Origin: Gemmataceae bacterium
GTDB taxonomy: Bacteria; Planctomycetota; Planctomycetia; Gemmatales; Gemmataceae
Assembly (NCBI GenBank): GCA_019636445.1
Contig: JAHBXO010000002.1
Location: 1-64,000, forward strand
Length of the DNA stretch: 64,000 nucleotides
Reading direction: 5' to 3'
The notes below the pieces were generated by a model that searched no databases, had not been told where the DNA came from, and was given only the letters and a program-made list of their open reading frames with translations. Made by a program: the position numbers and the translations under genes. Position 1 is the stretch's first letter, and every line of letters starts with the position of its first letter. This document shows positions 28,626-36,405 of this stretch, in pieces.

Positions 28626-28931
28626 ATGAACGACGACGTCAACAGCTCGCTCCGCGAAGTCAACGAGCGGGAAATCCTCGTCTTCCTCCTCTACCGCGAG
28701 GCACTCTCGCCGACCATGCGCAGCCGGGACCGGCTGCCCTATTCGCCGGAATTCGACAACATGGTGGCCGAGTTCAACCGACGCACCGGGGAAAACCTGA
28801 CCCACCGGGAATTGTGGGATCTGGCGCTGAATGTTCTGAAAACGACGAGCGAGCCGAAGTTCGAAGAGTACCTGCGCTCCCGGAATATACCGTTCAAGGA
28901 GAAGCCGAAGGGCGGCCACAAGCCGAATTAA
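28626..28931 (+). CDS. Small conserved-looking protein of unknown function
   Basis: 101 residues, helical and highly charged, with no signal or membrane segment. Visible stretches are NEREILVFLLYREALSPTMRS, YSPEFDNMVAEFNRRTGENL and HRELWDLALNVLK, ending in a basic tail (PFKEKPKGGHKPN). The composition is convincing for a real gene, but I do not recognise a family. A ribosome site is not obvious. Hairpins downstream may end its transcript. Confidence 0.65.
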   Translation: MNDDVNSSLREVNEREILVFLLYREALSPTMRSRDRLPYSPEFDNMVAEFNRRTGENLTHRELWDLALNVLKTTSEPKFEEYLRSRNIPFKEKPKGGHKPN

Positions 28932-28967
28932 TCAAACCCGGTCCTTCGGGCATTTCGGATCGAACCT

Positions 28968-28990
28968 GAACCCGTGCGGTTCGGGTTCAC
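28968..28990. terminator. Possible stem-loop terminator
   Basis: TGAACCCG (28968-28975) pairs with CGGGTTCA (28983-28990) around a 7-nt loop, between the convergent genes ending at 28931 and 29021. No T-run follows on either strand, so the assignment is tentative. Confidence 0.4.
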
Positions 28991-29020
28991 GTCGTGCAGG
29001 ACATGTCAGGGTATTCCGGG

Positions 29021-30472
29021 CTACCGCGTTGCCGTTATCGTCTCGTATCTCCACAGGATATATCCGGCGACCAGCGTTCCGCGCACGTGCAACGGATACA
29101 CCTTCACGATCGTCGGTTCCGCGATGCGGTCCATGGGCAGACGCTTGCGATCGGGATTCTCGGGAAGCAGATGCCACGGGTCTCCGTCCCAAAGCAGGTA
29201 GCCACGAGGGGCATCGGTGTAATGTTCGCGCCGCTGTGTGAAGTGGCTGGGCCGCGTCAGGCCGTCGATCTGCCTCGCGTCCACGCCGCAGAATCGCAAG
29301 AGCGCCACCCACTGATAGGTGTCGGTGTACACCGGTAATTTTTCGGGCAGCGCGTCCCAGTCGGCCTTGATGCGCTTGGCGAGTTCGTACTTTTCGGCCT
29401 GCCGAAGGATGCGGTCCTGGATCGGCGGCGGGTATGGTAGCGGCCGCACGAGATGAATGACTCCATAGGTCATGGCGAGCGCCGGCACCAGGAAGGACGC
29501 GGGCATGGCCCATCGCCAAAACGGACGATGCCGGGCACCCTCGTACCAGTCCGCTGCCAGCGGCCAGAATGCGATATAGCTGGCGAGCGCCCAGTTCCCC
29601 TCCAACGGCCCGCGCGTCGCCTTGTAAAGGAAGAACAGGATCGGGAAACCGTAGAGACACAGGCAGACTCGCAGGCGCGGCTCGGCCGCCAACCGCCGCC
29701 AGTTCGTCAATACCCACGGCAGCAACACGAACGGCATCGTACCTGCCAGCACCACTTGCACGCCGATAAACTCGCCAAAGCGCTTCACGCTGGGATCGAT
29801 CGTCCCCATCGAGTGCTTCCACTGATAGAGGATCGGCACAAAATCGTGGCGGATATTGTGAATCAGAATCGGTGATGCGACGAGGAACGCGACCAGACCG
29901 TGGAGCACGTACCCGGCGATCCAGGACTTCATCCGACCCGCGAGCAGAAACGCGAGGAAACCGGCGGGCACGGCCAGACCGGTGGTGTATTTGCCAAGGA
30001 CACCGCAGCCGAGAATCAGCCCGCCAACGAGCCAAAGGTGCAGCGGAATGCCGCCATCGCGAGCGGCGACATCGAGGCGTTCGTGGACTTTCACGAGCCA
30101 GAAGACGTACGCTGCCCAGAACATCAGGAGCGGCGTATCCGGCGTGACAATGACCGCGCCAAAACTGAACAACGGCGTGACGAACAGCCACGGCGCGACG
30201 CGCTTCGGCCGGCTCAGCGCGAGGACGACGGCCAGCACGAATGCGGTCGACACACACGCCGGCAGGCGCACCGCAAAGAGCGTATTTCCGAACACGGTCG
30301 TGGCGGCACGGATCAGGTACGCCGTCATCGGCGGATGGTCGTAGTAGCTGAGTTGCAGCGACTCGGACCAGCACCAGTAGTAGAATTCGTCGTCGAACGG
30401 CGGCACGAACGTGGCGAAGCAGCAATACGCCAGGAACGCCGCCGCGACGAGCGCGAGGTCGCGTCGCGTCAA
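29021..30472 (-). CDS. PMT/ArnT-type membrane glycosyltransferase
   Basis: 483 residues with about ten membrane helices. The N-terminal loop has the family signature DDEFYYWCWSESLQLSYYDHPPM, seen as DDEFYYW and SYYDHPP, with the catalytic aspartate/glutamate pair. Such enzymes transfer a sugar from an undecaprenyl-phosphate carrier to lipid or protein on the outer face of the membrane. I choose the TTG at 30472 because GGAGGG lies 6 nt upstream. The frame runs on to 30637, but there it translates tRNA sequence and cannot be coding. Confidence 0.85.
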   Translation of the reverse strand: MTRRDLALVAAAFLAYCCFATFVPPFDDEFYYWCWSESLQLSYYDHPPMTAYLIRAATTVFGNTLFAVRLPACVSTAFVLAVVLALSRPKRVAPWLFVTPLFSFGAVIVTPDTPLLMFWAAYVFWLVKVHERLDVAARDGGIPLHLWLVGGLILGCGVLGKYTTGLAVPAGFLAFLLAGRMKSWIAGYVLHGLVAFLVASPILIHNIRHDFVPILYQWKHSMGTIDPSVKRFGEFIGVQVVLAGTMPFVLLPWVLTNWRRLAAEPRLRVCLCLYGFPILFFLYKATRGPLEGNWALASYIAFWPLAADWYEGARHRPFWRWAMPASFLVPALAMTYGVIHLVRPLPYPPPIQDRILRQAEKYELAKRIKADWDALPEKLPVYTDTYQWVALLRFCGVDARQIDGLTRPSHFTQRREHYTDAPRGYLLWDGDPWHLLPENPDRKRLPMDRIAEPTIVKVYPLHVRGTLVAGYILWRYETITATR

Positions 30473-30564
30473 CCGACTCCCTCCGGTCGCGGTAGGACGG
30501 CACTGATACCCGAACGGGCGGAAATGTGCGAGGCCGATTTGCATCGATCGAGAGGGGAAACGCG

Positions 30565-30596
30565 AAGAGCCTCCGACAGATCGCCGGAGGCTCTTT
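30565..30596 (-). terminator. Hairpin downstream of the tRNA-Pro 3' fragment
   Basis: AAGAGCCTCCG (30565-30575) pairs perfectly with CGGAGGCTCTT (30585-30595) around a 9-nt loop. It lies a few bases past the tRNA 3' end on the minus strand, the usual place for a tRNA terminator. The T-run is short. Confidence 0.6.
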
Positions 30597-30600
30597 CGAG

Positions 30601-30642
30601 TCGGACCGGGGAGATTTGAACTCCCGACCTCTTGCACCCCAA
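30601..30642 (-). other. Prophage attachment site core: 3' part of tRNA-Pro(GGG)
   Basis: Read on the minus strand, this is the anticodon loop TTGGGGT (GGG anticodon), the 3' anticodon stem GCAAG, a 5-nt variable region, the T arm GGGAG-TTCAAAT-CTCCC, the acceptor strand CGGTCCG and discriminator A. The 5' half of the tRNA is absent: upstream bases do not pair with GCAAG. Such 3' fragments are what integration into a tRNA gene leaves at the far end. The adjacent integrase gene supports this. The reconstituted full tRNA should lie at the other prophage end, beyond 64000. Confidence 0.85.
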
Positions 30643-30714
30643 GTGCGCACGCGAGCGCCCGTGCGCCTGCCCGTCGATCTGGTACAATTCGACGAACGCC
30701 AGAGAGGTCGAGTC

Positions 30715-30957
30715 GTGCCCTATCCCGAACAGCAATTCACGGCCGCAAAGTGGCGATCGACCGGGCCGCTCGACCCGATCGCCGATCGGATCGGGTTCAC
30801 CTTGGAAGGGCATGACGGCGAGGTGCACCGGTTCCTGCTCGACCCTGCAGAAGCCGGCCGACTCGCGATCTCGTTGATCGATTCGATCGTACGGCCTATC
30901 GAGTGTGGACCGTCCAATCCGAAAGATCGCCGGAGATCCCCAGCTTGCCAGGATTGA
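30715..30957 (+). CDS. Small protein next to the attachment site
   Basis: 80 residues from GTG 30715, preceded by GAGAGG at 7-nt spacing. TACAAT near 30683 could be a -10 box. Visible stretches are YPEQQFTAAKWRSTGPLDPI, ADRIGFTLEGHDGEVHRFLL and AGRLAISLIDSI, a compact alpha/beta composition without membrane parts. The position between att and integrase would suit an excisionase or a lysogenic accessory gene, but no helix-turn-helix is evident. Its end overlaps the minus-strand gene at 30896 tail to tail. Confidence 0.5.
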   Translation: MPYPEQQFTAAKWRSTGPLDPIADRIGFTLEGHDGEVHRFLLDPAEAGRLAISLIDSIVRPIECGPSNPKDRRRSPACQD

Positions 30958-31123
30958 GCGCGCCGGGCCAATAACACGCGCCGCTCGCGACGTCTTCCGC
31001 AGCTTGCTCCGGCCGGTGATAGCAGCCAAGCCCTTGACCTTCAAAAACCAGATCCCATCCGCCACCGCTGCGCGGCACGATCAAGAACTCACCTGCTCGT
31101 GTCTTCCAACTGAAGAAGTGCAT
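30896..31123 (-). CDS. Small protein next to the attachment site (minus strand)
   Basis: 75 residues from ATG 31123 with a good AGGAG site. Sequence features are KTRAGEFLIVPRSGGGWDLV, EGQGLGCYHRPEQAAEDVAS and GACYWPG, a small beta-rich domain with conserved-looking Trp and Gly positions. It reads toward att, away from the integrase. Function is not recognised; a recombination directionality role is only suggested by location. Confidence 0.6.
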   Translation of the reverse strand: MHFFSWKTRAGEFLIVPRSGGGWDLVFEGQGLGCYHRPEQAAEDVASGACYWPGALNPGKLGISGDLSDWTVHTR

Positions 31124-31483
31124 GTGTCTCCTCCGATCACCGAAGGGCTCGACCCGCGAACGCTACCGGGAGACGGCGATCACGTCCGCGGGTCGAGCTG
31201 TCAGCGGGTAGCTACTCCCGCCGTTCGGCATTCGAATTGTATTCGCTAACCTTCCCCACTTTTCCCATCGCCACCCCACCCCGATTTTCCGGCCGATTCT
31301 GCCGCCTGTGCGCTTGCATGTGTAGCAAGCGCACGGCTCGGTACGGACCGCAGGACCGTCACGATCGGCACGCATTTCCCATTCTGCGCGAATTCAGCCA
31401 TGAAAAATCGGCTCACCAAACTAGCGGCTCGCGCTCTCCCTCGATCAGACTGACGAGCGTTTCGATCCGCCACGAGCCGCACC
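31124..31483. promoter_or_regulatory. Divergent control region between the small att gene and the integrase
   Basis: 360 bp without a gene. It holds two perfect inverted repeats. One is GCTCGACCCGCG (31147-31158) with CGCGGGTCGAGC (31187-31198), arms 28 nt apart. The other is TGCGCTTGC (31309-31317) with GCAAGCGCA (31325-31333), around a 7-nt loop. They are candidate binding sites for the integrase arm domain, an excisionase or a regulator of int transcription. Confidence 0.5.
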
Positions 31484-32389
31484 ATGTCCCACCCACTCCC
31501 ACACGACCGATTGCGCGTGCCGACCGCCCACGCGGTGATCGACCAGTTCCTCGATCACCTCCGCAAGCGCGTCGCCGCCGGCATGAACGAGCCGTCGACG
31601 CTCGCCTGGTACGAGCCGCCGCTGGTCCAGATCCTCAAGCCGTTGCTCCCCCAGGACCTCCACGCCGCGGAGGTGCGGCCGTACCACCTGCTGCCCGGCC
31701 CGCTCACGAACCACTTCGTGCGCGTCGCCCGCCGGCCGTTCACCTGGGCGGCCGAGGTCGGGATCCTCGACCGCGACCCCCTGCACCGGCACAAGGTGCC
31801 GCCGGCCGGGCACCGCGAGCGGATCCCGACGCTCGCGGAACGCGAGGCGATCTACCGGCACTCCACGCCGTGGTTCCAGCGGTTCCTCGATTTGCTTTGG
31901 GCGACGGGCGCACGGCCCGGGGAGCTGCGGGCGCTGACGTGGGAATGCGTGCACCTCGACGAGGGGATGGCCGAGGTCCGCGAGTACAAGGCGAAGAAGC
32001 GGACGAAGGACGCCGCAGCCGTCCGCGTGATCTACCTCGATCGCGTCACGGTCGAACGGTTGCGATCGTGGCGGGAGGAGCGGCTCTGCACGCCGAAGAC
32101 GCTCGTGCTGCGCAACCGGTACGACGACGGCTGGTCGCGAAACGCGGTCGTCATCGCCTTCCGCCGCGCCTGTGCGCGGGCGGGGATCGACCAGAACGGG
32201 GAGCGGCTCGTGCCGTACTCGTTTCGCCACGGCCGCGCGACCGAACTCACCGAGAACGGCATGACGACGCGCATGCTCATGGAGGTCCTGGGGCACCACC
32301 AGGAGAAGACGACACACCGCTACCAGCACCCGCGCAAGGAGGCGGTGCTGAACAAGCTGAACGAAATGTCGGCGAAGGCCGCCGGCTGA
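31484..32389 (+). CDS. Tyrosine recombinase (phage integrase)
   Basis: 301 residues. An N-terminal SAM-like core-binding domain (about 14-105) precedes the catalytic domain. Arg144 sits in TGARPGELRAL and box II is YSFRHGRAT (Arg248, His249). His271 lies in EVLGHHQEKT and the nucleophile Tyr280 in TTHRY. The usual first histidine of HxLR is replaced by tyrosine (Y-S-F-R), a substitution tolerated in some members. It is encoded next to the tRNA-Pro att core, which it presumably recognises. A strong hairpin at 32404 ends its transcript. Confidence 0.95.
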   Translation: MSHPLPHDRLRVPTAHAVIDQFLDHLRKRVAAGMNEPSTLAWYEPPLVQILKPLLPQDLHAAEVRPYHLLPGPLTNHFVRVARRPFTWAAEVGILDRDPLHRHKVPPAGHRERIPTLAEREAIYRHSTPWFQRFLDLLWATGARPGELRALTWECVHLDEGMAEVREYKAKKRTKDAAAVRVIYLDRVTVERLRSWREERLCTPKTLVLRNRYDDGWSRNAVVIAFRRACARAGIDQNGERLVPYSFRHGRATELTENGMTTRMLMEVLGHHQEKTTHRYQHPRKEAVLNKLNEMSAKAAG

Positions 32390-32403
32390 GTGCGGAAACG
32401 AAA

Positions 32404-32429
32404 ACGCCCCGCCGTTGCCGGCGGGGCGT
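32404..32429. terminator. Bidirectional-looking terminator after the integrase
   Basis: ACGCCCCGCCG (32404-32414) pairs perfectly with CGGCGGGGCGT (32419-32429) around TTGC. It is preceded by AAAA, so the minus-strand read has a short T tract. It sits between the convergent integrase and late operon ends. Confidence 0.75.
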
Positions 32430-32573
32430 GCAGAATCATCCGTGTAGGTTTGGCTCGGATCCACGGACTCCTGCTGCGGCTGTTAGGCTGTCCTGTCATG
32501 CAGCCAGGCACCGGCCGCTGGCCGCCACTGCGACTCTTGGCGATCGAGTCCCCCGTGGCCGGGTGGATCGTTG

Positions 32574-32954
32574 TCACCCGCCGCCGGCGGCTCGTCGCAT
32601 CGCGGCCGCCTCGGCCGCTTCGAACGCGGCGCGGTCGGCGGCGAAGAGCTTCAGCAGCGCGAGCAGGCGATCGTCGAAGTCCCCGGGAGTCTTCGGTGCC
32701 CGGACCTCGAGGATCTTCACCGCGACGGCGAGGGCGATCTTCGCGACGAGGATCCACTCGCCGGCCTGGACGGGGTCGGCCTGCACGGGCACGAGGGCCG
32801 GCGCCGGGCCGGCCGTATCCATCACGACCCAGACGTCGGGCGGCCGCTCGGGCTGCGGAGCCGGGGCCATGGCGGCATTCGCGCCGACGATCGCCCCGAT
32901 CAGGGCGACGATCTGCGTGATGAATTTCCAGTTGTTCCTGAGCCAGTCCTTCAC
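32574..32954 (-). CDS. Single-span membrane protein, holin candidate
   Basis: 126 residues from GTG 32954, preceded by AGGAG at 6-nt spacing. After a short charged start (KDWLRNNWKF) comes one hydrophobic helix (ITQIVALIGAIVGANAAM), then a proline-rich linker and a helical, alanine-rich C terminus. It is the last gene of the late operon, and its size and topology fit a holin-type protein. No family match is claimed. The long frame upstream to 33296 overlaps the neighbouring gene and is spurious. Confidence 0.6.
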   Translation of the reverse strand: MKDWLRNNWKFITQIVALIGAIVGANAAMAPAPQPERPPDVWVVMDTAGPAPALVPVQADPVQAGEWILVAKIALAVAVKILEVRAPKTPGDFDDRLLALLKLFAADRAAFEAAEAAAMRRAAGGG

Positions 32955-32989
32955 GTCAGTCTCCTCTGGTAAAAGCGGTTGGAACGAAA

Positions 32990-33616
32990 TCACCGACCTG
33001 GTAAACGGGCCGCCTTCTTCGCGGCCCAGGCGATCCGCACCGGCCACCACCAGGCGTAGCCCCAGCGGGCGGTCCAGTCCGTGGGGAGGGGCAGCCCGCG
33101 GCGGGCGAAGCGGACGTCGCCGAGGCCGTAGAGCGTGCCCGGCGGCGGCCAGGCGTACGGGCAATCGACCTCGCACGCGAACCAGCGATCCTTGTCGATC
33201 CACCCCTCGGCCTTGCCGCGGGCGATCGCCCGGGCGAGGGCTTCGGTCGCCGCCTCGTGACCAACGAACCGGTCGATCGCCCAGGATCGCGGCCACGGAA
33301 GGCCGTCGGCCTCATGCTCGTCGTCGACGAGCTGCTCGATCGCGGCGTCCCACGCGGCCGCGTCGGCGAGCCGCAGGGACCGCTCGACGTACCGGGAGCC
33401 GGCGGCGATCGCCCGCTCCCTTGCCCGCTCGGCCCGGTGCCGCGACTCGGCCGACGGCGTCGTGTCGATCACGAACTGATAGAGTTGGATCCCGATTGGG
33501 CCGAGTCGTTCCAGCCGGCGGCTTGCCGCTTCGCGGCGGTCGAACCGGTCGGAGCCGAGGTCGGCGATCGTGCCGGCGTACGCGAGCGAGAACACGGCGG
33601 CGAGTACGTGTAGCAT
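32990..33616 (-). CDS. Secreted phage protein, function unknown
   Basis: 208 residues with a short signal-like N terminus (about 1-15, VLAAVFSLAYAG). The middle is charged and helical (FDRREAASRRLERLGPIGIQ). The C-terminal half is rich in tryptophan and proline (WFACEVDCPYAWPPPGTLYG; RWGYAWWWPVRIAW). It sits in the cluster of exported proteins at the end of the late operon, so it could act in lysis or at the host envelope. No catalytic motif is recognised. Confidence 0.6.
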   Translation of the reverse strand: MLHVLAAVFSLAYAGTIADLGSDRFDRREAASRRLERLGPIGIQLYQFVIDTTPSAESRHRAERARERAIAAGSRYVERSLRLADAAAWDAAIEQLVDDEHEADGLPWPRSWAIDRFVGHEAATEALARAIARGKAEGWIDKDRWFACEVDCPYAWPPPGTLYGLGDVRFARRGLPLPTDWTARWGYAWWWPVRIAWAAKKAARLPGR

Positions 33617-33620
33617 CCGA

Positions 33621-34319
33621 TCACCGGCGGAGGAAACGGGCGTACGGGGCGGCCGGCGGGGTGACGCAGGTGCGGCACTCGCCGGCGAGATCGGATTTCA
33701 CGGGCGTTGTCTGCGCAGGCAACGCGGCACCGAAACTCCAGTCGATCGAGACGGCCTTCGGATCGTCGAGCGACTTCAGCTCGCCGACGATCGCGGCGGC
33801 CGGGGCGTCGCCGGCGAGCGCGGCGCGGACGTAGAGCCTCGCGGGATCGGGGCCGCCTTCGGGTCGACCCGTCCCGCGATGGAGGATGACGACGCGTTTG
33901 GCCGTCGGCCGGCCGCCGTCGCCGTCGTACTCGAGTGTTCGGCAGGCGATCGCGTTGGCGGGCAACGCGGCAGCCCGGCCCTCGCACGTCGGACCGCCGA
34001 CGAAGAGCACGATCGGCCGGCCAGTGCGGAGCGACTCGGTTCGGCAGGCGTCGAGATCCGTCCGGCAGATCCCGCCGCAGTCGGCCGCCGGCGACGCGAC
34101 GGCCGTCGGCTCGGCCGCGGCGGCGGCGATCGCGATGGCGACGCGGACGCGCAGCTCGGTGTCGGGGTCGCCGGCCCGGGCCTGGCACGAGAGGCCCGCG
34201 CAGCAGAGGCCGCAAAGGGAGAAGAGGACGAGGGCCGCGAGGGCGGACCGCGCGCGGCCAGACCCGCCCCGGTACCGGAGCGGGTCGAAGTTGTCGTCAA
34301 ACGTGTGCAACGTCTTCAT
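33621..34319 (-). CDS. Cysteine-containing membrane/secreted phage protein
   Basis: 232 residues. A 25-residue hydrophilic start precedes one hydrophobic segment (ALAALVLFSLCGLCCAGLSC, about 27-46), which ends in a lipobox-like cysteine run, so a lipoprotein is possible. The mature part has scattered cysteines (CGGICRTDLDAC; GPTCEG; GECRTC) and a VLFVGG-like strand with thioredoxin-like flavour, not strong enough to name. The ATG overlaps the papain-like gene stop by 4 bp. Confidence 0.6.
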   Translation of the reverse strand: MKTLHTFDDNFDPLRYRGGSGRARSALAALVLFSLCGLCCAGLSCQARAGDPDTELRVRVAIAIAAAAAEPTAVASPAADCGGICRTDLDACRTESLRTGRPIVLFVGGPTCEGRAAALPANAIACRTLEYDGDGGRPTAKRVVILHRGTGRPEGGPDPARLYVRAALAGDAPAAAIVGELKSLDDPKAVSIDWSFGAALPAQTTPVKSDLAGECRTCVTPPAAPYARFLRR

Positions 34320-35548
34320 GGTGCCAGCCCCGGCGCGAAGGTTGCCGCGAAGGTCGCGGGATCCAGATCGCGGCCGTGCCGCGTCCAGCCGGTTTCGAGC
34401 AGATCGCGGACGGCCCGGTGCCGCTTGTCTTCCGGCCGGTCGTCGACGCGCACGGCGTAACCCAACGCGACCGCTTGTTTCACGGTCGCCGGTTTCGCCG
34501 ACGCGGCCATGCGGGCCGGCCAGAGGATCGGGGCGGCGCGGCCGAGCAGCAGGTCCCAGTTGATCGCCTTCGCGGGGAACCCCTCGACCGCACTGAACGC
34601 CCAGCTATCGCCCTGCTTGAGCATTCGCTCGATCACCGAGGACTCGGCCCAGAAGCCACCCGTGTTCGGGTTGCCCCAGCCGACCGGCCCGACGTGGTAG
34701 TCCGGTCCCCAACTGTTCTCGACGTGCCCGTACTCGCGGCCGTCGGCGTCGACGTGATAGCCGTCGAGCACCATGCAGTGATACCAGACGCCTCGCGGCC
34801 GGCACACGCCGCGGCTGTCGCGCTGCCGCTCGAAACCCTGCGAGCTGCAGACGGCGATCCCGTGTCCCTGGGAGATCGCCCGCTTCGCCTCCGCCCAGGT
34901 CGTGACGCGGGCGGTGTCTCGCACCGGATGCCGGCGGGCGATCTCCTCGATCTCGGTCGGTACGCCCCGCGCCCCCCAGTCCTTGCACAGCGGCACGCTA
35001 TAGCGGGTCAGGTCGTATCGGCCGTGGACGCCGCGGGAGACGACGCCCCAACGCCGGACGAACTCGGCCGCCCAGGCTCCGACCGATCCGTCGCCGCGGA
35101 TCCGGCCGCCGCCAACCTCGACGCGCGAGCCACCGTAGATCACCTCCTCGACCAGGTCGAGCAGTTCGAACGGCTGGCCGGCGAGGATCTGCGCCGCCAT
35201 CGTCCGCTCGATCGCCCGGCTCGTGCCCTGGGAGACGCAGCTCCCGACGTCGCCCTGGTCGCGGGGCCGGGGGTTCTCCCCGGTGATGCGCCGGTGGGCA
35301 TCCCACAGGTAGACCGACTTCGGCAGCTCGGCCGCAACCTGGCCGGCCGGGGTCGCGGCGAATGCGAGCCGTCGCGTCGTGGCGACGACGTGCTCGACCG
35401 CGGCCGGGTCGTCGTGCCAGCCCATCGCGCCAAACGGCGGATCGGCCGACGGCGGCGCGTGGCGCGTCGAGACGTAGCCGACGGCGAAGCCGCCGGCGAT
35501 CGCCGCAGCGGCGAGAGCGAGTCGAAGAATCGCGGAACGGGATCGCAT
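34316..35548 (-). CDS. Membrane-anchored papain-like (C1) cysteine protease
   Basis: 410 residues from ATG 35548 (a GTG three bases earlier is possible). It has an N-terminal anchor helix (about 7-26). The papain catalytic set is complete and in order: RDQGDVGSCVSQ gives the oxyanion glutamine (about 98) and nucleophile cysteine (about 104), VWYHCMVLDGY the histidine (about 257), and VENSWGPDYH the asparagine (about 278) of the NSWG motif. C1 proteases cut proteins outside the cytoplasm. They are unusual in tailed phages, where it sits among envelope-targeted genes. It is translationally coupled to both neighbours. Confidence 0.85.
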   Translation of the reverse strand: MRSRSAILRLALAAAAIAGGFAVGYVSTRHAPPSADPPFGAMGWHDDPAAVEHVVATTRRLAFAATPAGQVAAELPKSVYLWDAHRRITGENPRPRDQGDVGSCVSQGTSRAIERTMAAQILAGQPFELLDLVEEVIYGGSRVEVGGGRIRGDGSVGAWAAEFVRRWGVVSRGVHGRYDLTRYSVPLCKDWGARGVPTEIEEIARRHPVRDTARVTTWAEAKRAISQGHGIAVCSSQGFERQRDSRGVCRPRGVWYHCMVLDGYHVDADGREYGHVENSWGPDYHVGPVGWGNPNTGGFWAESSVIERMLKQGDSWAFSAVEGFPAKAINWDLLLGRAAPILWPARMAASAKPATVKQAVALGYAVRVDDRPEDKRHRAVRDLLETGWTRHGRDLDPATFAATFAPGLAP

Positions 35549-36342
35549 CACTTCACCTCGCCGAGGGCCTTGTGGATTCGGGCAAAGAGATCGGCCGCCG
35601 CGGTACGCAGCTCGGGCGTGAGCGGCGCGTCCTTCTGGCCGAGCGTGGCGCCGAGCTGCTCGGCGATCGCGGAGCGGACGCCGGCGAGCTGGCCGGGTTG
35701 AACGAGCGAGGCGGAAATCGTCTGGAGACGTTTCGCGAGCGCGAGCGTGGAGACGATCGCCGGATCGGCGGCGATCGGTCCGGCCTGGCGGTACAGCTCG
35801 ACGAGTGCTTTGAGGCTCTCGGCCTTCGCCGCCGAGCCGTCGGCGGTGTACGCGGCCTGCAGCTTCACGCGCAGCTCGGCGACCGGATCGGGCTTAGGTG
35901 GTTCCGGCTTGACGGGATCGGGTTTGACGGGATCCGGTTTCACCGGGTCGGGCTTCTTCGGATCGGGCGGCGCGTCGCCCACGACGACGACCGTGCGCGA
36001 GGCCTCGCCGCCGTCGGCGCCGTAGGCGATGATCTTGAAACGGCCGTCGGCCGAAGCCACGAACGCGCAGCGCTTGCCGTCGTCGGAGGGTTCCAGCTCA
36101 GCGGCCGCCTCGGCGACGGTCTCCTCGGCGAGTACCCAGCGGACCGCCTTGTCCGCCGTCAGCCGGACGAGTTTGCCCTTCACGCCGGCGACCACCTTCC
36201 ACGCAGGGCGCTCGGCGGCGGGCGAGACGGCGATCGCTGGAGGCGGAGCGACGGGCGGCGTGATCGGTGGCGTGGGCGATTGGGCGGGTGCGGTCGGGAT
36301 CCAGACGGACAGGACGAGCAAGGCGAGGAGCACGGCACGCAT
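35548..36342 (-). CDS. Secreted phage protein with PDPVKP repeats
   Basis: 264 residues with a signal peptide (about 1-20, TAPAQ). It comprises a proline-rich stretch, a beta-rich domain (about 45-125), a linker of repeated PDPVK units (about 127-155) and an alpha-helical C-terminal domain. The PDPVKP linker resembles cell-wall-spanning spacers. The ATG follows GGGGGA. The next gene (protease) starts within its stop. Function unknown; it may act together with the protease. Confidence 0.65.
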   Translation of the reverse strand: MRAVLLALLVLSVWIPTAPAQSPTPPITPPVAPPPAIAVSPAAERPAWKVVAGVKGKLVRLTADKAVRWVLAEETVAEAAAELEPSDDGKRCAFVASADGRFKIIAYGADGGEASRTVVVVGDAPPDPKKPDPVKPDPVKPDPVKPEPPKPDPVAELRVKLQAAYTADGSAAKAESLKALVELYRQAGPIAADPAIVSTLALAKRLQTISASLVQPGQLAGVRSAIAEQLGATLGQKDAPLTPELRTAAADLFARIHKALGEVK

Positions 36343-36405
36343 GAGAATTCCCCCGGGCGGGTTCGCGTCCCGCGCGGGAGTGTCTGCCGAATCAACAGTC
36401 GAGCG

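Noticed and set aside
30473-30637. N-terminal extension of the glycosyltransferase frame
   Set aside because: It translates tRNA-Pro sequence (MQEVGSSNLPGPT), a typical artefact. The TTG at 30472 has a good ribosome site.
28932-30650. 572-codon frame overlapping the glycosyltransferase on the same strand
   Set aside because: Arginine-rich shadow; the other frame shows membrane helices and the PMT signature.
31237-33834. 865-codon plus-strand frame over the integrase and late genes
   Set aside because: Low-complexity Arg/Pro/Ala translation; overlaps the real integrase in another frame and the minus-strand genes.
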